Source of the DNA: Henningerozyma blattae CBS 6284
Taxonomy: Eukaryota > Ascomycota > Saccharomycetes > Saccharomycetales > Saccharomycetaceae
Direction of reading: 5' to 3'
DNA: 64,000 bases
Assembly: GCF_000315915.1 (NCBI RefSeq)
Contig: NC_020185.1
Coordinates: 124,001-188,000 of the forward strand
Shown: in pieces, positions 42,978-53,562 of the stretch
How positions within the stretch are numbered: the first letter of the stretch is position 1
How the letters are laid out: the number at the start of each line of letters is the position of its first letter
Notes under the pieces: model-generated
Told to the model about the DNA's origin: nothing
Databases searched by the model: none
The model's input: only the letters and a program-made list of their open reading frames with translations
Program-made: the position numbers and the translations under genes

Positions 42978-43447
42978 AGTGATGGATTCGTAAATATCTC
43001 AAAAATTCTTTCCAGAATAGACAGCTGGACCTTAGATAATAAGTTAAGGTGATTGCAGCAATGTTCCCAAAGAACATATCTCTTTTCATTTGGACCTCCT
43101 TGCGGATCAGCGTTTATTCTAAAGATGGGTCAAGTGTGATCATTCCTGCTAACTAGGACTACCGGGAGATGTCATGTGATGCTCAAGCCATTGATATTGT
43201 TGTATCATACATCACCACCAGTAATAGCAGCCTCAATGCAAGTTTCCTTGGCCTTGTGGATTTTCTGGTAAATGTCGAGGCAAGTGTAATAGAAAATGTA
43301 AATGTAATATGTAAATGACAAAGTATTTGGGTCGGCTGGAAAGAAAATTTATAGAACTTGACGACGTACAGTTTTAAATGATGAAATTTATGTTTACACC
43401 CATTTTTTTGCATCTGGAGGAAGATTATTTTCGTTGAAATTATAGAG

Positions 43448-43455
43448 TATATAAG
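43448..43455 (+). promoter_or_regulatory. TATA box of SRX1
   Basis: TATATAAG, TATAWAWR match, 96 bp before the SRX1 ATG. Confidence 0.55.
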
Positions 43456-43550
43456 TAATGCATTTTTAAGCAGAATAAAATATTAACCATTCTAAAACGC
43501 TGATCAAAACATCATTCAATCAACATTTACAACACTATAAATACATCTAA

Positions 43551-43991
43551 ATGTCTCTACAAACAAGAAACTTACCAATCACTTTAGTTCCGCTTTCACA
43601 AATTCACAGACCAATTCAGCCAGAATTAGATCAACAGAAAATTGAATCAATGGTTCAAACAATGAGCGGCCGTCCTACCGCAAGTTCGACATGCTCCCTT
43701 CAGCAAGCTATTGATTCAAATGGTCAATTACCAGCTGTTGATGTTTTAAAAGTTAAAGAACCTTCTGGCGAATATTATTTTGCTTTCGGTGGTTGCCATC
43801 GTTTACAAGCTTATGATAAATTAAAACCTAAGTCGGGAGATGCAGACGTCATGGTCCGCTGCAAAGTCTTAAACGTGACTAGAAAGCAAATAAAGATGTA
43901 TGTCGGAAATAGTATCGATACTATGTTCCAGCAAGTGGATCGCAACCCTCAGTTAGCTCGTGCTGCTTCTTCAGATTCCACATTAGTATGA
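43551..43991 (+). CDS. SRX1: sulfiredoxin
   Basis: ATP-dependent reductase that repairs hyperoxidised (sulfinic) cysteines of 2-Cys peroxiredoxins in the cytosol. It is 146 residues against 127 in S. cerevisiae. The catalytic motif FGGCHRLQAYD gives Cys82 (equivalent to Sc Cys84), and the second cysteine Cys48 (STCSL) used in yeast for thioredoxin recycling is kept. The C-terminus is about 20 residues longer, with a Ser-rich end. The promoter has a TATA box and a Yap1-type site, as expected for an oxidative-stress gene. SRX1 is YKL086W, near VMA5 and RRP14 in S. cerevisiae. Confidence 0.96.
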   Translation: MSLQTRNLPITLVPLSQIHRPIQPELDQQKIESMVQTMSGRPTASSTCSLQQAIDSNGQLPAVDVLKVKEPSGEYYFAFGGCHRLQAYDKLKPKSGDADVMVRCKVLNVTRKQIKMYVGNSIDTMFQQVDRNPQLARAASSDSTLV

Positions 43992-44203
43992 TTCAACATC
44001 GCGTTTCTAAGCATTTATTATCATCATATATATATATATATATATTCTGTCAAATTTATTCTATTATATGTAGCATCCACTTTTTATATTATTACCTAAA
44101 AAAAGAAAATAAAAAAAAAAGAGAGAATTTTTTAAATGATTTTTCTGTTTATGAATATAATTATATACGATATTTATTAATTTATGTAGTAGCCCATTAT
44201 AAA

Positions 44204-46384
44204 TTAATTTGACCGTTCTCTATTAGGGTTTTCCTTTCGTATCTTTGCTACGGGAATGTTTAATAATGATACCCTATTTAAGGAGCCAGGATGCATGGAT
44301 TTAAAAGGTGCTGTGGGGGAATAAATTGTATCTATTGTATGAATACCAGTTCCATTGTTATAACTAGTTCCAACTCCTATATTAAAGTTACTTGCATTGT
44401 CACTTGTATTACCTGTGATACTACTTCCGACCAAGTTATCATTACTTGTTAAGTAATTACTGGTATCCGTATTCATCGAGAGATACTTATTAATTAATTC
44501 AGTGTTATTATTTTTCATTAACTCTCCACCAACACGATGATTAGCCCAAAATTTCTTCTCATTTTCACCTTTGAAATTTCCACCATTTTTCTTATATTTT
44601 TCCATTTCAATTTTATATTTTTCCCAGTCACTCTTAAATTGAGATTGGTCGCCGTATTTGACACTTCTTTCATAACCATGTCCATCAGATGATGCATGTT
44701 TGATGATATCTTCTTTAGTTTTCAAATTTAATGTACCTTTACTATTGTCTCCAGTAACCTTTTCAATCTCAGAAAAAGTATTTTCATTCTGGGAATGATT
44801 TTGAATATTAGCAGTATCACGTAATTTATTAGAGAAATTCTTTGGTCTATGAGACGGAATATGTGGTAATGTAAGCAAAGTACTAATGGTACTACCAGAA
44901 TTATCAGTAGTTTCATTCATGATTATTTTACCAGGACTTATAGTGGAACTATTGCTTTGTGGACTAATAGTTGAATTATTTGTATTGATATTTGAGTTCG
45001 AATTCGAAGTGGATTGGCTTATAGTTATAGATAATGAATTAGAACTAGTGTTGCTCTTAACTTTTCCCGGTGAAGCTAAAGGGTGTCCACTAATATTAAA
45101 TAGGGTATCTGCTGCAACAAATTTAACGGGAGTTGTAGCTACACTCGATAAATTTGCAGTAGATGATTTCTTTTCCATGGTAGTTGAATCATAAGCTGGA
45201 ATCTGGGTGGCTGTGTTAGTAGTGATGGTAACTTGTTTTCTAGGTGAAATATTCGATGACGTATTTGTCAATTGCCGGTCAATACTATTACGATTACTAT
45301 TATTAGTACTACGGCTGCTTCGAGGGGTGTTATTTATAATGTTACCAACATTGCTATTGTTACCATTGCCTAGAGTAGTAGGAGAATGCACACTTGAATC
45401 TTTCTTTTTAATTGATAGTGTATTTGATGACGATTTAGAAGAGACTTTTGAAGAGGCCTTGGATGAGGCCTTTGAAGAAGCATCTTTGGGGCTAAACATT
45501 GAGGAGAAATTCATATTTGCCACCGGTGATTTCATACTATGACTACTATTAGAGCTCATAGCTGTAGTACCCGTTGCTGCGCTAGTTGTATTAACTGTAC
45601 CATATGTTCCAGATGTTCTACGGCTCGTTGATATTTTAGGTAATAGTGTAGGTTGTGTATATAAAGAATGATATGAATTTATCGATATGCTAGGGCTTGG
45701 CTTGTCATCAAAAGTGCCCTTTGAATTTAGAATTGGTGTTCTGAAAGTAGAATAACTGGGTTTTCTTGTAATGCCTGCTAAAGTGGTGTCTTTTAGAACT
45801 TTATTATATAATCTTGCTAATTCGTATGTTTTTGCAACATCGCTAGGTCTCCAATTATTTCGATTTCTTATCGTATCGTCTGTCATATTACCTTCTTGGA
45901 TTAGCATTTTCATGCAATTCACACTGCCATATTCTAGACAAACATGTAATGGTGTATCTCCTTCATCGTTTACTATGGAAAGATCAGCACCTACTCCGAC
46001 TAGGAGACTCAAGCACTGATAATAATCATGCATACATGCAATATGTGTTGGCGTTTGGCCTCTATCGCCTTTATAATTTATAAATTGTGGAAAGTGTTGT
46101 ATTAAAAGATGGGTAGTCTGTTCATGCCCATTTATTAAAGCCAAATGAACACAGGTATTTCCTTTAAAAGTTTTCATAACCTCATGTTTATCATGCCCCA
46201 ATTGGATTAGTAATACGCAAACTAAGTATCTACCATGAAAAGATGCATAATGTAAAGAGCTCCATCCATTGCGTGGATCAATATTAACGAGTAATTCGGG
46301 ATGAAGTCGTAGTAATCTCTTCACAATAAGTAAGTTTCCCTCTATAATAGCATCCCTTAATCTTATTGCCGGATCACCTAGCAT
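44204..46384 (-). CDS. AVO2: TORC2 subunit Avo2, ankyrin-repeat protein
   Basis: Non-essential subunit of TOR complex 2 at the plasma membrane, linked to Slm1/Slm2 and actin/sphingolipid control. It is 726 residues against 426 in S. cerevisiae. Residues ~1-200 hold five or so ankyrin repeats (NGWSSLHYASFHGRYLVC, GNTCVHLALINGHEQT, GQTPTHIACMHDYYQ, GDTPLHVCLEYGSVNC), nearly identical to Avo2. The long Ser/Thr/Asn-rich middle includes ASSK-type repeats near residue 305, explaining the extra length. The conserved end RVSLLNIPVAKIR closes the protein, so both ends match. It lies after SOV1 on the same strand, as in YMR066W-YMR068W, with the intervening UBX4 missing. Confidence 0.93.
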   Translation of the reverse strand: MLGDPAIRLRDAIIEGNLLIVKRLLRLHPELLVNIDPRNGWSSLHYASFHGRYLVCVLLIQLGHDKHEVMKTFKGNTCVHLALINGHEQTTHLLIQHFPQFINYKGDRGQTPTHIACMHDYYQCLSLLVGVGADLSIVNDEGDTPLHVCLEYGSVNCMKMLIQEGNMTDDTIRNRNNWRPSDVAKTYELARLYNKVLKDTTLAGITRKPSYSTFRTPILNSKGTFDDKPSPSISINSYHSLYTQPTLLPKISTSRRTSGTYGTVNTTSAATGTTAMSSNSSHSMKSPVANMNFSSMFSPKDASSKASSKASSKVSSKSSSNTLSIKKKDSSVHSPTTLGNGNNSNVGNIINNTPRSSRSTNNSNRNSIDRQLTNTSSNISPRKQVTITTNTATQIPAYDSTTMEKKSSTANLSSVATTPVKFVAADTLFNISGHPLASPGKVKSNTSSNSLSITISQSTSNSNSNINTNNSTISPQSNSSTISPGKIIMNETTDNSGSTISTLLTLPHIPSHRPKNFSNKLRDTANIQNHSQNENTFSEIEKVTGDNSKGTLNLKTKEDIIKHASSDGHGYERSVKYGDQSQFKSDWEKYKIEMEKYKKNGGNFKGENEKKFWANHRVGGELMKNNNTELINKYLSMNTDTSNYLTSNDNLVGSSITGNTSDNASNFNIGVGTSYNNGTGIHTIDTIYSPTAPFKSMHPGSLNRVSLLNIPVAKIRKENPNRERSN

Positions 46385-46791
46385 ACTATAATGTATATTA
46401 TATATATATATATTATCTGTTTTATTAAAATGTGAAATACTCCGTATTTATTTGCTAGTTCCGTTATTTGTTTACAAAACTAGTTGGATAGAATTCTAAT
46501 GTACAAAGTGATTCATCAACCCGAAAGGAATTCAAATATATATTATATTGTTCTGGTCAATATGATGCAAAGTTTGAAATGGTATAAGTTGCTCCAGTTA
46601 GCTTATAATCATGTTAGTATTTGACTGAGCTTTTCCCTATTTCCATACTAATCTATATCAAAAATATATTTCAGCGTCTCTATTAATTTCCGAAAGCATC
46701 GCTTGATCTGAAAAAAAAGTTAATCGGCTTGAAACTTTATAACGTCGCAAATGTAGACGAAGGAAAAAATAATGAAAATATAGGGCCCTTA
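46385..46791. other. intergenic between SOV1 and AVO2
   Basis: SOV1 3' end and AVO2 promoter, about 400 bp. UBX4 would be expected here and is absent. A TTTCCGAAAG at about 46688-46697 resembles the CDEIII core, but no CDEI or AT-rich CDEII accompanies it. Confidence 0.5.
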
Positions 46792-49551
46792 TTATTGAGA
46801 TTTTTCAAATGCCTTGTTAAATGTATCTTTGAGTTTATCAACGGGTAGATCGAATTGTTGGTAAAATTCTAAAATATCTTGCAAATTAGATGGCTGGGAT
46901 TTAGAGTTCTTCTTTTGAAGTAGATTACATATCTCATTGAGAATGTAATCAAATTTACTATTTATGTCTTGATATTCACCAAATATATGGCTTTCCTTTC
47001 TCATTTCAAGCACTTTTAATTTTGAATTGGTAATTAAATTCTTAGCATTTAAATCAGGCTGTTTTTGTTTTATTTCATACATGGTTAATAATATGTATTG
47101 GTTTTGAATTTCTTTTAATATGTATCCCAAAATGTAATCATCAATATCTTGGCAATGGAAATTTTCCATCAATGATAAGACCGTTATGATACCATTCCAA
47201 TCATTACTTTTGATAAATACCTTTATAATTAAATTGTACAATTTTATATCTGGTAAAAGATTTGAATCTACAACCATTAAACGAAGCAACTCTCTTGGGG
47301 AAATAATAGGGGAAATATCACACTTTCTAAATACTTCTCGTTGAATATGAGTGTATTCTTTAGCAGTAAGCTTGTTTCTTTCAGTGACTTTTGGCATCTT
47401 ATGGGTTGAATGCCGATAGAAATCATAATATATTTTCCAGATGATATAAAATAAGGGTCTAGTGATTAAACGTCTTTCGAAGAAAGGCTTGCTTGAGCAG
47501 TGATTATCTTCTGACGTGGTAGAATACAAAATTGAATTTGTAATTTTCATACAAATATTTCTATCTCCTAACTCCTCGTAGAATTTTAATAATTTTGACA
47601 AATAAATGCTATTAGGCGGAATATTCATATTGTTCATTCGTTTTGATATATTTTGAACTTTTGAAAGCAGTGGTTTTACCTCCATTTTATTTCTTATTTT
47701 GCGTAGTTGCAAAGTATAGAAATCAATAAATTTAGCATAATGAAAAGCCTGTATTGGTGGAAATTCACATTTGATATTAGCATTGTTACTTGATTCAATG
47801 AGTTTTTGATTAGTTTTTTCCATATTTTCAACTACAACAAAAGCTTCGTTCTCTTTGTTGAATGCTAAAAGAATACTAATAAAATACATAAATTTCCTTG
47901 AAGCTGGAATATCATTATTAGACGTTCCACCTTCGAGAATCTTTTTAGTTAAGATGGTGTCCATACTTTTCTTTAAACGAGGAGCATGTTTCATTTCAAC
48001 TAAAGAGCCCAACAAAAGCTCATTACCAAAATTCTGTAGTGATTTTTCAGAAATTGTATTCATACGATGTAACAAATCTTTGCACCTGCGTAATTCAGAC
48101 TTTACATCAGAAGTTTCGTGTTTCAACGATCTTAATGTGTCCCGAAGTTCAGTAGAATCTTTGACCATTTGAATTTTTTTTTTAACCATGAAGTAATCAT
48201 TATCCTCAATTTGTTCTCCATATAGGTCTTTATATATTTCCATTAGCTTATCTACTTTTGGTATAGTTCTTTTATGAAGATAATTTTCGATAATTCGTAA
48301 AAGTTCCGAATTGGAAGGGTATTCTAGTTTATTTAGGTAGCTATTTGCTTCCTCCTCGTCCTTAAAGTTAATTGTCTTTAAATTATTTGTATTATTTTTT
48401 TTAGAATGTTTATTCATTTCTAATAAAGTAATAAGTCTAGCTGTTAGTTTGTCAGCCTGAGAGAAGTTTCGAACTTGCAGATATTTTTGAACCGATAATT
48501 TTAAAATATTGCCAGGCATGTATGGATATGAATCATATTTTAAGTCATAATTATCTAATATATGCTTAAACTTTAAGAGATTATTGGATCTTAAAGCAAT
48601 CATCATCCCCATTTCATACCACCATTTTTCGTTTACATTCTTTTCATTAGTTTTATATAGCAGGAAGGCTTTTTTATAGGAGCCAGAATTGACTAAGGAT
48701 TCGATATAAAAGGATTCATTAACAGGATCCATACGGACTTTACCAGAAGAGTATACTATATTTCCTGCTAGGAAAATACCTTTATCTCTAATAGATCTTA
48801 TTGGGAACAGTTTAGAAAATTCAAAGACTTCTACAATTTGTTCTAAACTAAAATAATTTGAAGTAATTATATCAGTATTATTTTTAATTTGTTCAAGAAT
48901 ATGAAATAATAACTCAGTATGATATAATTTTATATATTTCCGGTCTTTAGTAGATGATTCATCAAAAAGTTCATTTAATATCTGATCCTCTAATTTATTT
49001 TCAGATATACCATCTGATTCATTAGTAGCTGGTTTGGATACAAAATTTTGCTTTTCTTGGAAAATTTCATTATTCAATCCTGATTTTTTTTTATCTTTTA
49101 TCCTTTTATTCAATATGCTTGCTTCATTTTGACATTGTATGAGTAAATAGTCAAATATTACAGCAAGCTTATGACCATTATCATTTTCCTCCAAATTATT
49201 CAATAAATGTTCTAATTTGTTTAGCCTTTTATTAATGGTGCCATTAATCTTTGAAGATGCAAACTGGAGGTATTTTATTAGTAGGTCATCATTACTAGTT
49301 GTATGATTATTCTCTAAGTTACTTTCAGAAAACCCTAATTTTTTTAAATCAATGCGTGAACTGATATTAAACTGATCATAAAATCTTTGACTAATATCAC
49401 GATGTTGAGAGAAAGGTTTGTCTTTTGTTGGAAGAATAGTCCTTTTTTGTCTATATTCCCTTATTGCGTACCACACTAATCGCTTAGCATTACGAGCTAA
49501 GTTAATTCCAAACAACAATTGATTTTGATTAGGTGGATGATATCGCAGCAT
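46792..49551 (-). CDS. SOV1: mitochondrial protein Sov1 (PPR-like, VAR1 expression)
   Basis: In S. cerevisiae, Sov1 is a mitochondrial protein needed for respiration, reported to support expression of the mitochondrial VAR1 mRNA. It is 919 residues against 898. The start is basic (NLARNAKRLVWYAIREYRQKR), like a targeting signal. The rest is helical and charged, compatible with degenerate PPR repeats, with no clear domain visible to me. Identification rests on length, composition and the neighbour AVO2 on the same strand (YMR066W-YMR068W). Confidence 0.78.
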   Translation of the reverse strand: MLRYHPPNQNQLLFGINLARNAKRLVWYAIREYRQKRTILPTKDKPFSQHRDISQRFYDQFNISSRIDLKKLGFSESNLENNHTTSNDDLLIKYLQFASSKINGTINKRLNKLEHLLNNLEENDNGHKLAVIFDYLLIQCQNEASILNKRIKDKKKSGLNNEIFQEKQNFVSKPATNESDGISENKLEDQILNELFDESSTKDRKYIKLYHTELLFHILEQIKNNTDIITSNYFSLEQIVEVFEFSKLFPIRSIRDKGIFLAGNIVYSSGKVRMDPVNESFYIESLVNSGSYKKAFLLYKTNEKNVNEKWWYEMGMMIALRSNNLLKFKHILDNYDLKYDSYPYMPGNILKLSVQKYLQVRNFSQADKLTARLITLLEMNKHSKKNNTNNLKTINFKDEEEANSYLNKLEYPSNSELLRIIENYLHKRTIPKVDKLMEIYKDLYGEQIEDNDYFMVKKKIQMVKDSTELRDTLRSLKHETSDVKSELRRCKDLLHRMNTISEKSLQNFGNELLLGSLVEMKHAPRLKKSMDTILTKKILEGGTSNNDIPASRKFMYFISILLAFNKENEAFVVVENMEKTNQKLIESSNNANIKCEFPPIQAFHYAKFIDFYTLQLRKIRNKMEVKPLLSKVQNISKRMNNMNIPPNSIYLSKLLKFYEELGDRNICMKITNSILYSTTSEDNHCSSKPFFERRLITRPLFYIIWKIYYDFYRHSTHKMPKVTERNKLTAKEYTHIQREVFRKCDISPIISPRELLRLMVVDSNLLPDIKLYNLIIKVFIKSNDWNGIITVLSLMENFHCQDIDDYILGYILKEIQNQYILLTMYEIKQKQPDLNAKNLITNSKLKVLEMRKESHIFGEYQDINSKFDYILNEICNLLQKKNSKSQPSNLQDILEFYQQFDLPVDKLKDTFNKAFEKSQ

Positions 49552-50130
49552 CTATAAAAATAGTATGTTATAACTTATATATATATATATATGTATATTA
49601 AATAATTAATAGCATTTCATTTGTCTTAGTTTTTCTAAATCTTTTTTTTAATAAACAGCTTATTTTTTAGGATCTAAGTTAATACGGGCATAAAAGATAG
49701 ACGCTAATTTGATTTTTTAAAAAAAAGTAGTATATACTATTATGTAGTGAAGGAAAATTGTATTACTGCAAGTAGAAAAATGTAAATATGAATTAGTATA
49801 AATTACAGTCCAACAATATGAAAATAAGATTAAAAAAAAATATTACCGCTATTTACATAAATTAGAAATAGATACGTTAATTATGGATATATATATTAAT
49901 GAAAATAGAAACTAAAATACAAAATATTAATGAAAATAAGATTTATCTTTTGCTAATGCAAATGCAAAGAAAAATTGAATCATAATCAAAATTTAGTAAA
50001 TATAAGATCATGGTTTAATTTTCTGTGTATGTTTTTTTTTTTTCGGTTTATTATAATATAAAAACTGTAAAAGCTAGTAGAAACCAGAAAAAAAATAAAT
50101 TAATACCAAAAAAATGATTTAATGGCATAA
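49552..50130. other. intergenic between RRP14 and SOV1
   Basis: SOV1 promoter and RRP14 3' end, about 580 bp. It has an (AT)n run at 49578-49592 and several poly-A/T tracts. No gene is seen. Confidence 0.5.
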
Positions 50131-51567
50131 TCACCTTCTCTTTGAAGCAGATTTAGAACCTGATTTTGAACCTGATTTAATACGGCCTTCAAACCCTGCC
50201 CTCTTTTTAGTGGGTAGAGTCTGAGCTTTGAACTTAGGTTTCATCCTTGTTCTTTGAGATCTCTTCTTTCCCTTGTTATCCTTTCTTATTTGTAAGTTCT
50301 CTTCTCTTCTCTTTGCCCTTTCGTTTTTATTAGTTTCAACTAATTGTTTTCTTTCCTTCCATTCAACAGCAGATTTCCTCTTTTTTGCTTCTTTTCTTTT
50401 TAAAGCTTTTTTCAATAATTTTTCATCGTCTTTTAATTTATGGCCTTCAGCTTGAAGCATAGCTCTTTGCCATTTTTCCTTCTCTTTGATTTTTATTTGG
50501 GTTAATTCATCATTATTTTCCACTTTTGATTTCTTGGATTCTAATAATTTTAAGTGAGCTTTAATGTCATTTTTAGATGGACCTGATTTTTTAGTATTTG
50601 TTGAAAAAGTCGATTTTCTAATACGTTGCAAATCTGATGTCGCTTTATCACCGTCATCAAACATGATATTTTGGAACATTAAATCGTCTGTATTGATATT
50701 ATATTTATTTTCCTTTTTATTACTGTTATTTAACTTTTGTTTCTTATTCTTCACAAAATCTTCATTATTTTCAAAATCGTCTTCAGAATCATTATCTGAT
50801 TCAGAATCAGATTGAGTATTCTGTTGTTGTTGTTGCTGCTGTTGTTGTATTTCTTTTTTTAATTCTTGCTTTCTCTTCCTTTGTAATAGAATAGCTTCTC
50901 TTGATGAAGGAGCACCATTTACTTTGGAACCAGGGGCCTTTCTTTTCTCTTTCAACGATTGAATCTTTGATTGCAGCTTCGAACGTAAAGCTTCCATGTT
51001 TTTTTGCTTTTGAATTTTTTCTTCTTCAGAAAGAGTTTTCTTCTTTTTATTTGAAGTATCATTATCAGAACTTTTACCATCATTTTTAATGGTATCTTCT
51101 TGTGCTTCAGAATCTTGCAAACCAGAATCTGTAACTACCTCATTACCTTCATCGTCAAACATAATATTTAGCTCCTCTTCTTCTTCTTCAAATATATCAC
51201 CATCATCTTCTTTAGAAGCAACAACCGTTTTAACATCTATTATATCATCTTTTTGTTGTGGTTTATTCTTTTTTTGCAAATGCTTAAATTTTTCACCAGG
51301 TAATACCACTGGATTAGCAGTCGATTCAATTTTCTTCATTACATCAAGTGCAGCAGAACCATGATTTTCTTTTGATTCCCCATTAATGTTATCTGGATCC
51401 AGTTTGTTCAATTTATCTTCTTTCAATTGTTGCTTGGACTTCTTTTTAGCCTTCCATTGATCCTGAGTGCTTTCATCATAATAATATTTAGCAGGTATTA
51501 AAGCCAATAACCCTGAAAAGGCATCTGAATTCGCTTTTAAACGTTCTTCAATAGAATTGCTACCCAT
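50131..51567 (-). CDS. RRP14: ribosome biogenesis protein Rrp14, SURF6 family
   Basis: Nucleolar protein needed for both ribosomal subunits' maturation and for cell polarity. It is 478 residues against 434. The N-terminal RRP14 domain (SGLLALIPAKYYYDE, DQWKAKKKSKQQ) and VVLPGEKFKHL are intact. An acidic linker follows. The highly basic C-terminal SURF6 domain (~290-478) has MFQNIMFDDGDKATSDLQR, LQAEGHKLKDDEKLLKKALKRKE and a KKRAGFEGR end with GSKS repeats. A Gln run (~9) lies near residue 245. The promoter carries PAC-like and RRPE elements. YKL082C in S. cerevisiae; neighbour VMA5 is YKL080W, with TEF4 missing between them. Confidence 0.96.
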   Translation of the reverse strand: MGSNSIEERLKANSDAFSGLLALIPAKYYYDESTQDQWKAKKKSKQQLKEDKLNKLDPDNINGESKENHGSAALDVMKKIESTANPVVLPGEKFKHLQKKNKPQQKDDIIDVKTVVASKEDDGDIFEEEEEELNIMFDDEGNEVVTDSGLQDSEAQEDTIKNDGKSSDNDTSNKKKKTLSEEEKIQKQKNMEALRSKLQSKIQSLKEKRKAPGSKVNGAPSSREAILLQRKRKQELKKEIQQQQQQQQQNTQSDSESDNDSEDDFENNEDFVKNKKQKLNNSNKKENKYNINTDDLMFQNIMFDDGDKATSDLQRIRKSTFSTNTKKSGPSKNDIKAHLKLLESKKSKVENNDELTQIKIKEKEKWQRAMLQAEGHKLKDDEKLLKKALKRKEAKKRKSAVEWKERKQLVETNKNERAKRREENLQIRKDNKGKKRSQRTRMKPKFKAQTLPTKKRAGFEGRIKSGSKSGSKSASKRR

Positions 51568-51743
51568 ACTTTATAGTTTCGAGTTTCGAACGTGGTGGTA
51601 GGGTTCTTTATTTAATATTGATAACTTAAAAAGTATCCAACAGTTAGACTCTCTATTAAAATACTTCTGTTAGAAAAATTTTTAACTCAACAATGGAAAT
51701 TTCGATTTGGAAATTCATTAATATATTATTAATTATTATAATT

Positions 51744-51764
51744 GCTCATCTCATCTCATCTCAT
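51744..51764 (-). promoter_or_regulatory. PAC-like repeat, RRP14 promoter
   Basis: GCTCATC followed by repeated TCATC units; on the minus strand this gives three overlapping GATGAG cores ending in GATGAGC. About 180 bp upstream of RRP14. Confidence 0.45.
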
Positions 51765-51800
51765 TTTTTGTTACAGCTAAATTTTGCAGTGAAATTTCCG

Positions 51801-51811
51801 AAAATTTTTCA
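51801..51811 (-). promoter_or_regulatory. RRPE element, RRP14 promoter
   Basis: TGAAAAATTTT on the minus strand, exact RRPE core, 36 bp from the PAC-like repeat. Confidence 0.6.
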
Positions 51812-52179
51812 GAAAAGTTCTGAGAAAAATTTGCGTCACAAAATGGTTATAATATAATTAAGAATTAGAAATTAAAAACAAAAATAATAACTGGCATGGT
51901 AAACAAAGTCGTAGATAACAATAAGAAATAAAGATAAAGATGATTTTAATTTATCAAACAAATTATTTATTAATTTGATAAAGGTATTTATAATTTAAAA
52001 ATTATATTTTCTTTTTACAAATTCTAAATCTGTCAGAAACACATCGTTTCAAAATAAACTAGCCCTTTCATATTAACCACGACATAAATTATAATTCCTT
52101 TTATTATCTAATTACCTTCCATATACACAATTGTATGCAATGATTTATATTATAGGCTTTATACAATAAAAGTACTTAG

Positions 52180-52198
52180 CACGTGATCGACCGGGTAA
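52180..52198 (+). promoter_or_regulatory. CACGTG plus Reb1 site, VMA5 promoter
   Basis: CACGTG (52180-52185) and CGGGTAA (52192-52198) 6 bp apart, about 185-200 bp upstream of VMA5; cores for Cbf1-type factors and Reb1. Confidence 0.5.
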
Positions 52199-52380
52199 TG
52201 ACTGCATTCTTAATTTCTCGCGGTCGGAATTTCACAGGCTAACAAAGGAAGACTCGAAATAAAACAATGAGAATGGGTCATATAGAAAGAAATAGACAGC
52301 TGTAGGAAATGGTTTAAATGAGTTAGAGTCACATTAGTTTAGCAACTTGCATATAGTAGAAAACCCAATTACAATTTACC

Positions 52381-53562
52381 ATGGCCACTACCCTTAACAC
52401 TGCCAATGAATTCATACTTCTATCTTTACCTTTGAATGCAAAGCCTACCACTTCTGTAAAGGATGATACCGATTCTTGGTTACAGAATACTTTAAATGGT
52501 GGTAAAACTTTTGTATCTAATTTTGAAATTCCTGAGTTTAAGATTGGTTCTCTGGATAATTTGATTGTAGATTCTGAGGATTTGAGCAAGATCGATAACC
52601 AAATTGGTGGGTTTGTTGTCAAGATTGTGGAGATCTTAGCCAGTTTGAATGAAACAGGCTCCAAGACAAGTTATAAGACTATTTCCATTAACAATACTCC
52701 AGTTCAAGAATATTTAGAAAATTTTAAGTGGGATTCTAGAAAATTTAAATTTGATAAGTCAATTAAGGAATTAATTCAAGCCATCGCTAATGAGTCAATT
52801 CAGTTAGATAATGATGTAAGAGCTACCTATACAAATTATACTAATGCTAAGACCAACTTGGCAGCAGCAGAAAGAAAGAAAACTGGTGACCTGTCGGTCA
52901 GATCACTTCATGATTTAGTGAAACCAGAAGATTTCATCTTAAATTCAGACCATTTGACCACTGTATTGATTGTAGTACCAAAGAGTTTGAAGCATGATTT
53001 TGAATCATCCTATGAATCCCTTTCACAAAATGTGGTACCTGGTTGTGCCAGCATTCTTTCTACCGATTCAGAATATATTCTTTACAATGTCCATTTGTTT
53101 AAAAAAATAGTACAAGAATTCATTGCTAATGCCAGAGAGAGAAAATTCATTCCAAGAGAATTCAATTATTCAGAAGAATTAATCGATCAATTGAAACAAG
53201 AACATGATAATGCTGCTAGTCTTGAACATTCTATTAGAGTTCAACTAGTCAGACTAACAAAGACAGCTTATTCCGATATCTTTATGAATTGGTTCCATAT
53301 TAAAGCATTACGAATTTATGTTGAATCTGTGTTACGATATGGTTTACCACCACATTTTAATACCAAATTAATTGCTGTACCACCAAAGAACTTGGCAAAA
53401 TGTAAAGCTGAATTGATCGATGCTTATGGATATTTGAGTGGGAATGCCTTTGCCAAGAATAAGAAGGGGAAGATTGACAAAGAAGATGTCTCCTTGAACC
53501 AATACGCCTCTATGGTTGACACAGAATATGAACCATTTGTTATTTACACTGTCACGTTATAG
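52381..53562 (+). CDS. VMA5: V-ATPase V1 subunit C
   Basis: Peripheral-stalk subunit C of the vacuolar proton ATPase; it joins V1 and V0 and controls their reversible separation. It is 393 residues against 392, conserved end to end: NEFILLSLPL at the start, the helical middle with YTNAKTNLAAAERKKTGDLS, and YGLPPHFNTKLIAVPPKN near residue 325. The start at 52381 (ACCATGGCC) begins the family N-terminus. It is followed by SMY1, as in YKL080W-YKL079W. Confidence 0.98.
   Translation: MATTLNTANEFILLSLPLNAKPTTSVKDDTDSWLQNTLNGGKTFVSNFEIPEFKIGSLDNLIVDSEDLSKIDNQIGGFVVKIVEILASLNETGSKTSYKTISINNTPVQEYLENFKWDSRKFKFDKSIKELIQAIANESIQLDNDVRATYTNYTNAKTNLAAAERKKTGDLSVRSLHDLVKPEDFILNSDHLTTVLIVVPKSLKHDFESSYESLSQNVVPGCASILSTDSEYILYNVHLFKKIVQEFIANARERKFIPREFNYSEELIDQLKQEHDNAASLEHSIRVQLVRLTKTAYSDIFMNWFHIKALRIYVESVLRYGLPPHFNTKLIAVPPKNLAKCKAELIDAYGYLSGNAFAKNKKGKIDKEDVSLNQYASMVDTEYEPFVIYTVTL

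Larger units (their letters stand above)
42402..43550. other. divergent promoter region of ARC19 and SRX1
   Basis: About 1.15 kb. On the ARC19 side: a Reb1 site and an AACCCTAA element. On the SRX1 side: a Yap1-type TTAGTAA and a TATA box. A TCATGTGA motif near 43170 resembles centromere element CDEI, but no AT-rich CDEII or CDEIII follows. Confidence 0.5.
51568..52380. other. divergent promoter region of RRP14 and VMA5
   Basis: About 810 bp. On the RRP14 side: a TAGGGTT (51599-51605), a PAC-like repeat and an RRPE. On the VMA5 side: CACGTG and a Reb1 core. A TTTCCGAAAA at 51795-51804 overlaps the RRPE and is not part of a centromere. Confidence 0.55.

Noticed and set aside
43376..43510. C/D-box snoRNA-like ATGATGA and CTGA with a short terminal stem
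   Set aside because: The interval contains the SRX1 TATA box and is longer than typical C/D snoRNAs; no guide could be identified.
46680..46700. CDEIII-like TTTCCGAAAG
   Set aside because: No CDEI and no strongly AT-rich 80-160 bp CDEII next to it; it lies in a 400-bp promoter between SOV1 and AVO2.
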